Source of the DNA: Mesorhizobium sp. 1M-11
GTDB lineage: Bacteria > Pseudomonadota > Alphaproteobacteria > Rhizobiales > Rhizobiaceae
Length of the DNA: 64,000 bases
NCBI RefSeq assembly: GCF_001303895.1
Contig: NZ_LJSD01000074.1
Location: forward strand, 1-64,000
Direction of reading: 5' to 3'
Shown here: positions 25,795 to 34,464 of the stretch, piece after piece
Numbering within the stretch: the first letter of the stretch is position 1
How the letters are laid out: each line of letters begins with the position of its first letter
Made by a program: the position numbers and the translations under genes
Notes under the pieces: generated by a model
Seen by the model: the letters and a program-made list of their open reading frames with translations, nothing else
Databases searched by the model: none
What the model was told of the DNA's origin: nothing

Positions 25795-26835
25795 ATGTTG
25801 CAGGCGAAATTATGGGTGGCGGCAATCATCGCCGCGTTGTCTTTTTCATATGCTGGGGGCGCACGGGCCGAATCCGACCCGGCATTGATTGAGGCGGCCA
25901 AGGCGGAAGGTACCGTTACCTGGGCGAGTGGTCTTATCGTCAATCAGGCCGTCCGGCCTGTCGCCACCGCCTTCGAGAAGAAATACGGCATCCATGTCGA
26001 GATCGCCACGGCCGACAACCTCCTGTTGCGCATGACCAACGAGGCAAGCGCGGGTAAGCCGACGATCGATATTTTCGACAATGCCGGCGATACCATCTCG
26101 GCCATGCGCGCGGCCGATCTGATCGTTCCCTATGCCTCTCCGGAAACAGCCAGATATCGCCCCGAGCACAAGGACGCCGAGAACTACTGGGCCTCATGCT
26201 GTGTGTTCTTCTACACGGTGGCGATCAACACCGACATGGTGAAGCCCGAGGACGAACCAAAGAGCTATGAGGACCTGCTCGATCCGAAATGGAAGGACAA
26301 GATGGTCTGGCAAAACAACGAGAACTTTGCCGGTCCTCCGAGCTTCATCGGTGCAAGGCTGATCTCGATGGGGGAAGAGGCCGGCATGACCTATCTCGAA
26401 AAACTGGCGAAGCAGAACATAGCCCGCGTTCCCGGCAACGCCCGCAAGGCTCTCGACCAGGTCATTCTCGGCCAATACCCGTTGGCGATAACGGCGCTCA
26501 ACCATCACGTCGTCATCAGTGCCGACCAGGGTGCTCCGATCAAGTGGCTGAAGATCGGACCTGTGGCCAGCACTGCTGAGACGGTCGGCCTGGTGAAGGG
26601 GGCGGCACACCCGAATGCGGCTAAACTGCTCTTCGACTACCTGCTGTCGACTGAAGGGCAGAATGTGCTGCGGGAGGCCAATTACCTGCCGGCCGATCCG
26701 AACGTGCCGGCGAAGGTGCCGGAACTGAAACCCGAACAAGGCGGCTTCACGGCGGTCCCGATCCTGCCTTCGATGAACCAGGACTCGCTGCCGAAATGGC
26801 TGGAAATCTACAAGCGGCTGTTCGTCGCCGGCTAG
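25795..26835 (+). CDS. ABC substrate-binding protein, Fe3+/AfuA-FbpA-like
   Basis: A 346-aa periplasmic solute-binding protein with a cleavable signal peptide (MLQAKLWVAAIIAALSFSYA, cut near ARA-E). The mature chain follows the family 1 extracellular binding protein pattern of iron(III) transporters (LIEAAKAEGTVTWASG, FEKKYGIHVEI). The tyrosines typical of FbpA iron binding are not obvious, so a phosphorylated sugar, thiamine-like or polyamine ligand cannot be excluded. GGGAGAACGG precedes the start at 25795. The matching permease follows after 93 nt, but no ATPase is adjacent. Confidence 0.82.
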   Translation: MLQAKLWVAAIIAALSFSYAGGARAESDPALIEAAKAEGTVTWASGLIVNQAVRPVATAFEKKYGIHVEIATADNLLLRMTNEASAGKPTIDIFDNAGDTISAMRAADLIVPYASPETARYRPEHKDAENYWASCCVFFYTVAINTDMVKPEDEPKSYEDLLDPKWKDKMVWQNNENFAGPPSFIGARLISMGEEAGMTYLEKLAKQNIARVPGNARKALDQVILGQYPLAITALNHHVVISADQGAPIKWLKIGPVASTAETVGLVKGAAHPNAAKLLFDYLLSTEGQNVLREANYLPADPNVPAKVPELKPEQGGFTAVPILPSMNQDSLPKWLEIYKRLFVAG

Positions 26836-26928
26836 TTCCTCCTGAAATCGCAACGGAGTCGCGGAAGTGGCTCCGTGACCAGACTTGGCGAGGAACGGCA
26901 GATGCGGGCATACGGATGAGGCGCGACG

Positions 26929-28695
26929 ATGAGCGATGACATCATGACGGCGCGGCCGCTCGGCAAGCCCCCGGCAGGGAATTTGCCCGACATCCTCAAA
27001 CCGCTTCGGGCGAAACCGATCTCCGTTGTAAGCAGCGTGATGATCGCGGTCATGACGGTGCTGATGCTGCCGCCTCTGCTCATCCTGCTGCGCAACAGCC
27101 TGACGGTGGCCAATCCCGACGGCTCGCGCGGCGCTTTCACCTTCGAGAACTATTCCCGTATCTTGTCGCAACCGGATCTTTACGTCAGCACCTGGAACAC
27201 AGTTCAGTTCGCCGGGCTGTCGACAGTCATGGTGCTGATCATCGGCGCCTTCCTGGCCTGGCTTGTCGAGCGGACCAACGCGCCATTCAAGGGGCTCGCC
27301 TACCTTGCCACCATCATATCGCTGGGCACGCCGTTCATCCTCTACACCGCCGCCTGGCTTTACGTGCTCGGAAGGGCAGGGCCGGTCAATGACCTCTATC
27401 GGACCCTGACCGGCCGAGCCGATCTGCTGTTCGACGTCCATACGATCTGGGGCATGGCGTTGATCGAGACCTTCGTCTGGATGCCGCTGGTTTTCCTGAT
27501 GTTCTCCGCCGCGTTTCGCGCCGCGAACGCGGAAATGGAGGAAGCCGCCCGGATGAGCGGCGCATCGGTGTTCGACATGTTCTGGCGGGTTTCGATACCT
27601 TTGGTGTGGCCGGCGATGGCAGCTGTAGCGATGTTTGTGTTTATCAACACGCTCCAAGCTTTCGACGTGCCGATCCTCGTCGGGGTTCCGAGCAACATCA
27701 ATGTTCTGAGCAGCGACATCTATTTCGCCATACGCGAGGTGCCGCCGAGGCTCGACCAGGCCAGTGCCTTTTCCATCCTGCTGATCCTCGCAATATCGTG
27801 CCTGATGGTCTGGTACGGCCGCCTGTCGCGCAATGCCGACCGCTTTGCCAGCGTGACCGGCAAGGGCTACCGGCCGCGCCCGATCGATCTCGGTCGCCTG
27901 CGCTGGCTGGCCGGTGCGTTCATCGTGATCGATTTTTTCGTCGTTCTGCTGGTGCCGATCGCGGCGCTGGTCTGGATCGCCGCCACGCCGTTCATGGCGC
28001 CGATGCGCTGGTCCAACCTGAAGCTGCTGACGATGAAGAACTTCAATGCAGTGTTCGAGGAGACTTCCTATCTCGAATATGCGAGCAACACGATCACCAT
28101 CGCAGCCGTCGCTGCCTCGGTAGCTGTCTTCCTGACGATCATCATCGGATGGCTGACGGCGCGCCGCGCGCCCGGCAGCACCATACTCGACCAGCTCAGC
28201 ACCGTGCCGATGCTGTTTCCCGGCATCGTGATGGGCGCAGCGGTCATGCAGATCGGGCTGCAGGTGCCGTTCGCGATCTACGGCACGATCTGGCTGCTGG
28301 CCTTTGCGTTTGTCATCCGGGCGGTGCCGTTCAGCCTGCGCTATACCTATACCGGCGTGCTGCAGATCCATCGCGAGCTCGAGGAGGCGGCAGCCATCTC
28401 GGGAGCCTCACCGCTCCAGCTCATTCGCCGCATCGTCGTGCCGCTGCTATCGCCAGCCATCGTCTCGGCCTGGCTTTTCGTCTTTCTCAGCGTCGGCAAG
28501 GAGCTGGCCATTTCCGTTCTGCTGTCAGGGCCACGTTCGCAGACGATTGCAGTTGCAATGTTCGACAAGGCCACAAACGGCCAAGAAGGAGAACTGGCGG
28601 CTTTCGGGTTGGTCTGGGCTGGTCTGATGACCTTCATTGCCGGAGTTGCTTACGTCTTCATACGACGCAATTCGGGGGCGGCATTCGGCAGATGA
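26929..28695 (+). CDS. Fused-dimer ABC permease, FbpB/AfuB-like
   Basis: A 588-aa inner-membrane permease with two BPD_transp_1 modules in tandem and about 12 predicted helices. Each half carries an EAA loop for ATPase docking: EEAARMSGASVFDMFWRVSIP near residue 205 and EEAAAISGASPLQLIRRIVVP near 485. This duplicated layout is standard for iron(III)-type importers (FbpB). It is co-directional with the binding protein at 25795. The next gene is on the opposite strand, so the system would need an ATPase encoded elsewhere. Confidence 0.87.
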   Translation: MSDDIMTARPLGKPPAGNLPDILKPLRAKPISVVSSVMIAVMTVLMLPPLLILLRNSLTVANPDGSRGAFTFENYSRILSQPDLYVSTWNTVQFAGLSTVMVLIIGAFLAWLVERTNAPFKGLAYLATIISLGTPFILYTAAWLYVLGRAGPVNDLYRTLTGRADLLFDVHTIWGMALIETFVWMPLVFLMFSAAFRAANAEMEEAARMSGASVFDMFWRVSIPLVWPAMAAVAMFVFINTLQAFDVPILVGVPSNINVLSSDIYFAIREVPPRLDQASAFSILLILAISCLMVWYGRLSRNADRFASVTGKGYRPRPIDLGRLRWLAGAFIVIDFFVVLLVPIAALVWIAATPFMAPMRWSNLKLLTMKNFNAVFEETSYLEYASNTITIAAVAASVAVFLTIIIGWLTARRAPGSTILDQLSTVPMLFPGIVMGAAVMQIGLQVPFAIYGTIWLLAFAFVIRAVPFSLRYTYTGVLQIHRELEEAAAISGASPLQLIRRIVVPLLSPAIVSAWLFVFLSVGKELAISVLLSGPRSQTIAVAMFDKATNGQEGELAAFGLVWAGLMTFIAGVAYVFIRRNSGAAFGR

Positions 28696-28748
28696 GATCC
28701 GTTTGGGTGGTGGCGGAAATGATCTCGTCGTCGCCGGAGAAGGGCATC

Positions 28749-29921
28749 TTAGTTTTTCGTCTCTGCGGTCATCGGACACTCGGCCGCCTTCTGATCCGCG
28801 TGATCCTCGAACACTTTCTCCTTGATCGCGGTCGCATAGGAGCCGTCCGGCGACTGCTCTGCCCGCACAAGGTAGTAGTCCTGGATGGGAAAGTGGTTTG
28901 TGTTGTAACGGAAACCACCCCGCGTCGAGGCGAAGTTCGCAGCCTGCAGAGCTTGCCGAAGCCTGTCTTTGTCGGCGAGCCCGACCGTTGCCACCGCCGA
29001 ATCGATCAGCAGCGCGGCATCATAGGCCTGGGCAGCGAAAGCAGACGGGGTGTGACCGTATCTGGCTTTAAACTGGCGAACAAATTCGAGGTTGGCCTTG
29101 ACGTCGAGGTCGGGGGCCCATTGCGAGGCGCTATAGAGCCCGGCGGCAGCTTGTTGCGTGGCCGGCAGCGTGGTCTCGTCGACAGTCCAGACTGAGAGGA
29201 ATGGAAGGTTTTCAGCCATTCCCGATTGCTTGAACTGGCGTACCAGGGTGACGCCCATGCTGCCCGGCATGAAGACCAGCAACGCATCGGGATTCAAAGT
29301 GCGTATGCGCGACAGCTCGGACGCAAAATCGAGCTGGCCGACCGTGACGAACATTTCCTCCAGAACCTCGCCGCGATAGTGCCGTCGGAAGCCTTCGACC
29401 GCGTCGCGGCCAGCTTGATAGTTGGGCACCATCATGACGATCCGCTTATGGCCTGCGTCTTGCGCATGCTTGCCCATGGTCTCCGGGATCTGGTTGTTTT
29501 CGGAGGACGTGGAGAAGAAGAAGGGGCTGCATTTGCTGCCGGCATAGACCGAAGTACCGGCGTTGACACCGATCATGAAGGTCTCGCTTTCTGCGATCTG
29601 GTGGAAGACTGCCTGCAGGATGTTGGACGCAATCATTCCGACCACGAAATGCACCTTGTCGCTCTCGATGAATTTTTGCGCATGGCCAACCGCCAGTTCC
29701 GGCTTCAGGGAATCGTCCTCGACAATCACTTCTGCCTGCAGCCCGCCCAGTTTGCCGCCGCGCTGCTCGACGGCCAGGAGGAAGCCGTCCCGCGCGTCCT
29801 GGCTGATCGATCCCATTGGTCCGGTCAGCGAGGCCATGAAGCCGATCTTCAAGGTTTCCGAGAAGGCTGGTTCCGCGAGTGCCAACGCCATCGCGACGCC
29901 AGCAAGCAGTGTCTTGATCAT
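28749..29921 (-). CDS. LivK-like periplasmic ligand-binding protein (orphan)
   Basis: A 390-aa periplasmic binding protein type 1 (Peripla_BP_6). A signal peptide (MIKTLLAGVAMALALAEPAF, cut near FSE) is followed by LKIGFMASLTGPMGSISQDARDG, the usual opening of branched-chain amino acid, amide and urea binders. Two adjacent ATGs exist; 29921 is preferred since GGGAGG lies 5 nt upstream. No Liv-type permease or ATPase is nearby, so it either serves a distant transporter or acts as a sensor. The ligand is unknown. Confidence 0.82.
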   Translation of the reverse strand: MIKTLLAGVAMALALAEPAFSETLKIGFMASLTGPMGSISQDARDGFLLAVEQRGGKLGGLQAEVIVEDDSLKPELAVGHAQKFIESDKVHFVVGMIASNILQAVFHQIAESETFMIGVNAGTSVYAGSKCSPFFFSTSSENNQIPETMGKHAQDAGHKRIVMMVPNYQAGRDAVEGFRRHYRGEVLEEMFVTVGQLDFASELSRIRTLNPDALLVFMPGSMGVTLVRQFKQSGMAENLPFLSVWTVDETTLPATQQAAAGLYSASQWAPDLDVKANLEFVRQFKARYGHTPSAFAAQAYDAALLIDSAVATVGLADKDRLRQALQAANFASTRGGFRYNTNHFPIQDYYLVRAEQSPDGSYATAIKEKVFEDHADQKAAECPMTAETKN

Positions 29922-30131
29922 CATATCCTCCCGTGATCGTGTGTGTTGCCTCCCGTCCGAGTAGTTCGCGGCCATCGCTGCCGGTGGCGTTCATGGCCAG
30001 GCGGAAAAATGCCAAAGGGGAGTGGACAGCGCAGGCTCGATTCTTGCTGTTGTGGACCTTCAGCCAAAGCGCAGTGTGGCTTTCCGGAATTGCTCCAGCA
30101 CTCAGTCCTGCCGGCGTCGTTCGCAGTGGCA

Positions 30132-30626
30132 CTACGGCCGGTTTGCAGCAGTCTTACCCTGTCTTGCCAGGTAGACGATCTGGGCCGTCAGGCCAATCAC
30201 GAGAATGGCCAGCAGCCCACCCTGGGCGCCGAGAAGCAGCGGCGATTTCAGGTCGGTCACCAGGGGGTGGCCGTCCGGAACGCGGCGCAAGATCTCGGTA
30301 ACGGTCGGCACCATCAAAAGAAACGCGCTCAGGCTCAGACAGACAGTTTCGACATATCTGGCTATGCGCGTCGGACCCAGGATGCGTTCGATCCCGTAAC
30401 CTGCAAGCACGAGCAGGATGGTCAAGGCGCCGATGATGTAGCTGACCGGCTGATGCGCCACGAGGAAGGCCGTTGCGGCGCCGATAAGCATGCAGACGAA
30501 ATAGACGGCGCCTGGCGCGGATTTGGGAACGATCCGGCCGTGGCAGGCAAACATGTAAAACGCCACGGGAATGGCTGGCAGGCTGCCGAGCGTATGGACC
30601 CAGCCGAGCGGGGAAATTCCGAACAT
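30132..30626 (-). CDS. Five-helix membrane protein, DUF2306-like
   Basis: A 164-aa integral-membrane protein with about five hydrophobic helices (near 10-27, 37-57, 60-80, 92-110, 130-152). The layout GWVHTLGSL, an FACHGRIVP loop and a gxxYFVCMLIGAATA helix resembles the DUF2306 family, but the assignment is tentative and no function is known. Its promoter region carries the same 17-bp operator found before the adjacent TetR gene, so it is probably repressed by that regulator and co-regulated with the oleate hydratase locus. Confidence 0.65.
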   Translation of the reverse strand: MFGISPLGWVHTLGSLPAIPVAFYMFACHGRIVPKSAPGAVYFVCMLIGAATAFLVAHQPVSYIIGALTILLVLAGYGIERILGPTRIARYVETVCLSLSAFLLMVPTVTEILRRVPDGHPLVTDLKSPLLLGAQGGLLAILVIGLTAQIVYLARQGKTAANRP

Positions 30627-30700
30627 GAGAGATTGCCTTTCTTGTCAAAGGGGGAGCAGGCAGACAGCCGATGGCATATCCGCGAGATTGGTTCAGCTAT

Positions 30701-30717
30701 CTACTAGTTGGTAGGTA
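30701..30717 (-). promoter_or_regulatory. TetR operator copy upstream of the membrane protein
   Basis: CTACTAGTTGGTAGGTA is identical to the complement of 31343-31359 in front of the TetR gene. The core CCTAC/GTAGG half-sites form an imperfect palindrome. On the minus strand it lies about 12 nt downstream of a possible -10 (TATACG, 30734-30729), where a bound repressor would block transcription of the gene starting at 30626. Confidence 0.75.
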
Positions 30718-30758
30718 TCTTGGTCATGCGTATACGCTCTTGGCGAAGTCTCCAATTT

Positions 30759-31337
30759 TCAGGCAGCGATGCGATCCAGCAAAGGACGGGTTATTGCGCC
30801 GAAGGTCCTGGCATCGCCGTAGGCGCGCGCCGAAAGCATCGCGCCATGCACGGTCGCCATGAACATTTCAGCTTCCGCCCTTGCAGTCCCGGTCAGAGTG
30901 AGGCGGCCTTGTGCGGCGCCGCGCTCCAGGACGGAGGCAAGCCAGTCCGAGAGTCCTCGGAAATGTGCGCGCACCTCAAGGACGACCGCTTCGGGGAGAA
31001 CCGGAATCTCACTGGCGAGCAAGGCGCAGACGCAGAAGGGGTGGGTCGCGTCAGCGATGCAGCCCTCCCAATAGCCGACATAAGCGCGAAGCTGTTCAAA
31101 CGGATCGGAGACATTTCGTTCCAGTTCGGCGATCCCGGCAGCAGCTTCCTCGCGGTACTGTGCGACGAGTTTACGGACCAGGTCCGATTTGCTGGGGAAA
31201 TGGTGGTGAATGCTCGCATTGCGGATGCCGACCACGTTGGAGATATCGGCATAGCTGAAACTGTTGTAGCCGCCCTTGATGATCAGGGAGCGGGCGCAGC
31301 GAAGAATCTCGTCGGCCTTGGATTGAGGGTGTTCCAT
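30759..31337 (-). CDS. TetR/AcrR-family repressor
   Basis: A 192-aa one-domain repressor. The N-terminal HTH spans about residues 25-50 (YADISNVVGIRNASIHHHFP, with SKSDLVRKL following), the classic TetR signature. The C-terminal domain (MFMATVHGAMLSARAYGD) matches TetR_C_33-like regulators that often sense fatty-acid or lipophilic ligands. A matching operator lies 6 nt before the ATG and a copy precedes the gene at 30132. It is divergent from oleate hydratase, so a fatty acid inducer is plausible. Confidence 0.88.
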   Translation of the reverse strand: MEHPQSKADEILRCARSLIIKGGYNSFSYADISNVVGIRNASIHHHFPSKSDLVRKLVAQYREEAAAGIAELERNVSDPFEQLRAYVGYWEGCIADATHPFCVCALLASEIPVLPEAVVLEVRAHFRGLSDWLASVLERGAAQGRLTLTGTARAEAEMFMATVHGAMLSARAYGDARTFGAITRPLLDRIAA

Positions 31338-31342
31338 AGGGT

Positions 31343-31359
31343 TACCTACCAACTAGTAG
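31343..31359 (+). promoter_or_regulatory. TetR autoregulatory operator
   Basis: TACCTACCAACTAGTAG is the complement of the copy at 30701-30717. On the minus strand it occupies the spacer and -10 of a promoter with a perfect TTGACA -35 (31376-31371). That geometry would put the transcript start almost at the TetR ATG, hinting at a very short or absent leader. Confidence 0.75.
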
Positions 31360-31586
31360 GAAGGGTGTCAATTATCGATGCGTTGCGCGCACGTAGAGTT
31401 GAATGGCGCTCGCTGTATTTTCGAAGGAATGCGGTTGGCGGCAGGGGGACGCCATCGTGTCGGGGCTGTCGATCCGGTTGTATTTCCGTACCCGCCATGC
31501 ACGAATAAGCCAGGACAGGTGCTGGTATCGACCGATGTCCGATCCCAGCGCTTGGCAATGTTGTCTTTCAGCGGAGCGAAGTTGCC

Positions 31587-33557
31587 ATGACCCAAGCCCC
31601 CGACGCCAACAGGACATTCAAGGTGGAGAACGACACCACCGCGGAATACTGGCACCACCGTGCAGAAAACACCCTGCCGCCACCCGACATGATGGGTGCC
31701 TACATGCGCAACCGGCCGGTGCCCGGAAACCAGGTCAAGGGCCGCAAGGCGTGGATCATCGGCAGCGGGATCGCCGGCCTCGCAGCCGCATTCTACATGA
31801 TCCGCGACGGCGGCATGGCGGGGAAGGACATCACCATCCTCGACGCGATGCAGATCGAAGGCGGATCGCTCGATGGCGCCGGCAATCCCGAGGAAGGGTA
31901 CATCATCCGCGGCGGTCGCGAGATGAACTGGAACTACGACAATCTGTGGGACATGTTCCAGGACGTCCAGGCTCTCGAGCTGCCGCAGGGATACAGCGTG
32001 CTCGATGAGTACCGCCTCGTCAACGACAACGATCCCAACTATTCGAAGTCCCGACTGATGCACAAAAGAGGTCAGATACGTGACTTCTCGACCCTCGGCC
32101 TTTCGCGTTCGCAGCAATGGGAACTGATCCGATTGCTGCTGAAGCGCAAGGAAGATTTGGACGACGTCACCATCGAGCAATATTTCAGCCCGGGCTTCCT
32201 CGAGACCAACTTCTGGTACCTCTGGCGCTCCATGTTCGCCTTCGAGAACTGGCAGAGCCTGCTGGAGATGAAGCTCTACATGCATCGGTTCCTGGATGCG
32301 ATCGACGGGTTGACGGACCTCTCCGCGCTCGTCTTCCCGAAATACAACCAGTACGACAGTTTCGTGCGCCCGCTGGTGGACCATCTCAAGGAACGCGGGG
32401 TGGTCGTGCAGTTCGACACGCGCGCCTTTGACCTCGACATTGCGGTCAAGGGCGAAAGTCGTACCGTCACTGCGATCCGCGCCAAGGTGAAGGGCAAGGA
32501 CACCTCGATTCCGGTCGGGCCGAACGACGTTGTATTCGCCTTGACGGGATCGATGACCGAAGGCACCGCCTATGGCGACATGGACACTGTGCCGGTGCTG
32601 GAGCGCGGCAAGCACGAACCGGGCGAAACGAGCGACTGGGCACTGTGGAAGAACCTGGCCAAGAAATCGCCGATCTTCGGCAGGCCCGAGAAATTCTACG
32701 GCAATGTCGACGGCTCGATGTGGGAATCGGTCACGCTCACCTGCAAGCCGTCGCCTCTTGTCGAAAAGCTGAAGGAACTCTCGGTCAACGATCCGTATTC
32801 GGGCAGGACGGTGACTGGCGGCATCATCACCTTCACCGATTCCAACTGGGTGATGAGCTTCACCTGCAACCGGCAGCCGCATTTCCCGGATCAGCCGGGC
32901 GATGTGCTGGTTCTGTGGGTCTACGCGTTGCTGATGGACAAGGATGGCAACTATGTGAAGAAGCCGATGCCTGCCTGCACGGGCAAGGAGATCATCGCTG
33001 AGCTCTGCTATCACCTGGGGATCGAGGACCAGGTCGACGCTGTCGTCGCCAATACCAAGGCGCGCCTTGCCCTGATGCCCTACATCACGGCCATGTTCAT
33101 GCCACGCGCCGCCGGAGACCGGCCGCACGTGGTGCCGGCGGGATGCACCAACCTGGCGCTGATGGGCCAGTTCGTCGAGACCGCAAACGACATCATCTTC
33201 ACGATGGACAGTTCGATCCGCACGGCGCGCGTCGGCGTGTACACGCTTCTGGGCCTGCGCAAGCAGGTCCCGGACATCAGCCCTGTGCAGTACGATATCC
33301 GCACGCTCCTCAAGGCGGCGCGGGCGCTCAACAATGACGAACCCTTTCCGGGCGAGCGACTGCTCCATCGGTTGCTGGACAAGACCTATTTCGCGCACAT
33401 CCTGCCGCCGCTCCCGGATCAGGAATCCGCGTGGCGTGAGAAGGCAGAAGGAGAACTGGCGGAATTGCTTGGCGCGGGAGGCCAAGCGTTCGGCCGGATC
33501 GCCGGTTGGCTGGAAACGATGCGGGAGAACCTGGCCTCGCGCAGGAAACGTCCATAG
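31587..33557 (+). CDS. ohyA: Oleate hydratase (MCRA family, FAD)
   Basis: A 656-aa FAD-dependent fatty acid double-bond hydratase, turning oleate into 10-hydroxystearate; roles in detoxifying host or environmental unsaturated fatty acids are known for the family. The FAD motif IIGSGIAGLAAAFYMIRDGG sits near residue 57. The conserved RGGREMNWNYDN loop contains Glu112, equivalent to the acid Glu122 of the Elizabethkingia enzyme (recalled). NVDGSMWESVT and NLALMGQFVE are further family blocks. Length is normal. It is divergent from the TetR gene, separated by about 250 nt. Confidence 0.93.
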   Translation: MTQAPDANRTFKVENDTTAEYWHHRAENTLPPPDMMGAYMRNRPVPGNQVKGRKAWIIGSGIAGLAAAFYMIRDGGMAGKDITILDAMQIEGGSLDGAGNPEEGYIIRGGREMNWNYDNLWDMFQDVQALELPQGYSVLDEYRLVNDNDPNYSKSRLMHKRGQIRDFSTLGLSRSQQWELIRLLLKRKEDLDDVTIEQYFSPGFLETNFWYLWRSMFAFENWQSLLEMKLYMHRFLDAIDGLTDLSALVFPKYNQYDSFVRPLVDHLKERGVVVQFDTRAFDLDIAVKGESRTVTAIRAKVKGKDTSIPVGPNDVVFALTGSMTEGTAYGDMDTVPVLERGKHEPGETSDWALWKNLAKKSPIFGRPEKFYGNVDGSMWESVTLTCKPSPLVEKLKELSVNDPYSGRTVTGGIITFTDSNWVMSFTCNRQPHFPDQPGDVLVLWVYALLMDKDGNYVKKPMPACTGKEIIAELCYHLGIEDQVDAVVANTKARLALMPYITAMFMPRAAGDRPHVVPAGCTNLALMGQFVETANDIIFTMDSSIRTARVGVYTLLGLRKQVPDISPVQYDIRTLLKAARALNNDEPFPGERLLHRLLDKTYFAHILPPLPDQESAWREKAEGELAELLGAGGQAFGRIAGWLETMRENLASRRKRP

Positions 33558-33684
33558 TTCACGTCGCGTGTCGCAGCTTTGGCGTGTTCATGTTCCGCGA
33601 AGGTCTCGGGTCGCGGCGATCAGCTCCGTCGCGAAATCTCTTCGGAAAGAAGTCCTGCGCTTCGGGGAATTTCACCGAATGAGT

Positions 33685-34110
33685 TCATGCGAGCAATTTC
33701 GTAGGCACGCCGAGCTCCGGGCCAGCCTCGGCAAGCCGCAGGTCGAGCGTGTGTACAGTGGCGCCATGCTCCGATGCGATTGCAAGGTGCAGTGCATCGC
33801 CGGCGCGAAGCTCGAGCAGATGCTGATCGACGAACCGCGCTGCCGTGCGGAACTGGCTACCCGTCACCGTCAGAACGGTGAAGCTATCGGTGACCAGTTT
33901 GTTGAACATGGCGAGTGCAGCCGCGCGCTGTTCGAGGTTGATCTGTCCGGTCCGCAGTTTGATCGCCAGGGCGGAGGACATCTCGGTGATGGTCCAATCG
34001 CTGATGAGAAGCTGTTCCGGATCCTGCTCAGCCAGCCAAGCCTGTATGATCGGCGTCATCGCTTCGTTGGAGAGTGCGGCCACGATCAGCGACGTGTCGA
34101 GATAGAGCAT
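33685..34110 (-). CDS. VapC-like PIN-domain toxin
   Basis: A 141-aa PIN-domain ribonuclease. The four acidic residues expected at the Mg2+ site are visible: Asp5 (MLYLDTSLIV), Glu43 (WTITEMSSAL), Asp105 (LRAGDALHLA) and Asp123 (HTLDLRLAEAG). Its start shares a base with the antitoxin stop (TGATG), the normal coupled layout of a type II toxin-antitoxin pair. VapC toxins cleave tRNA or rRNA and are neutralised by the partner; the target here is unknown. Confidence 0.9.
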   Translation of the reverse strand: MLYLDTSLIVAALSNEAMTPIIQAWLAEQDPEQLLISDWTITEMSSALAIKLRTGQINLEQRAAALAMFNKLVTDSFTVLTVTGSQFRTAARFVDQHLLELRAGDALHLAIASEHGATVHTLDLRLAEAGPELGVPTKLLA

Positions 34111-34352
34111 CAGTAGCGATCGCCATCGCGCATCGATCGGAGCAGGTCGGCAGCGGCCTGGGGTTGCGCCGGCATGCTTGCGGTCAATGCTTCAAGCAGA
34201 GCTGCGTCGATCCGTCGGCGTGGCTTGGTGACAGCGGTGAGCCGCGCAACAGGCTTGCCCCGTCGGGTGATGTCCACCGAATCGCCCGCTTCAACCCTGT
34301 CGACCAACTCGCTTAAATGGGTTTTGGCATCTGCCAGATTGACCGCAGCCAT
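34110..34352 (-). CDS. Phd/YefM-family antitoxin
   Basis: An 80-aa antitoxin. The N-terminal DNA-binding half reads VNLADAKTHLSELVDRVEAG followed by GKPVARLTAV, the Phd/YefM signature; the C-terminal half (LEALTASMPAQPQAAADLLR) should wrap the toxin. The start at 34352 has GGAG 6 nt upstream; an in-frame ATG 37 codons earlier lacks homology. A perfect 7-bp-arm palindrome just upstream is the probable autoregulatory operator. Confidence 0.87.
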   Translation of the reverse strand: MAAVNLADAKTHLSELVDRVEAGDSVDITRRGKPVARLTAVTKPRRRIDAALLEALTASMPAQPQAAADLLRSMRDGDRY

Positions 34353-34362
34353 CTCGCACTCC

Positions 34363-34380
34363 TGACCATGTAGATGGTCA
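34363..34380. promoter_or_regulatory. Candidate antitoxin operator
   Basis: TGACCAT-GTAG-ATGGTCA is a perfect palindrome of two 7-bp arms, 11 nt before the antitoxin start and next to a TATATG element that could be its -10 box. This is the usual position for toxin-antitoxin autorepression. Confidence 0.6.
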
Positions 34381-34464
34381 TATAGCGCGTCAGGCCTTTG
34401 ATTTCCAGCGTATCGAGGACATCCCCGATGTCGTTCATGTCGACTGTCGAGAGACACTCGCATT

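Noticed and set aside
26194..28371. A 725-codon open frame antisense to the fused permease
   Set aside because: Composition is Arg/His/Gln-rich as expected for a shadow in GC-rich DNA; the plus-strand permease is clearly real.
31368..33485. A 705-codon open frame antisense to oleate hydratase
   Set aside because: It has no family motifs, while the plus strand encodes a full-length oleate hydratase with FAD and catalytic motifs.
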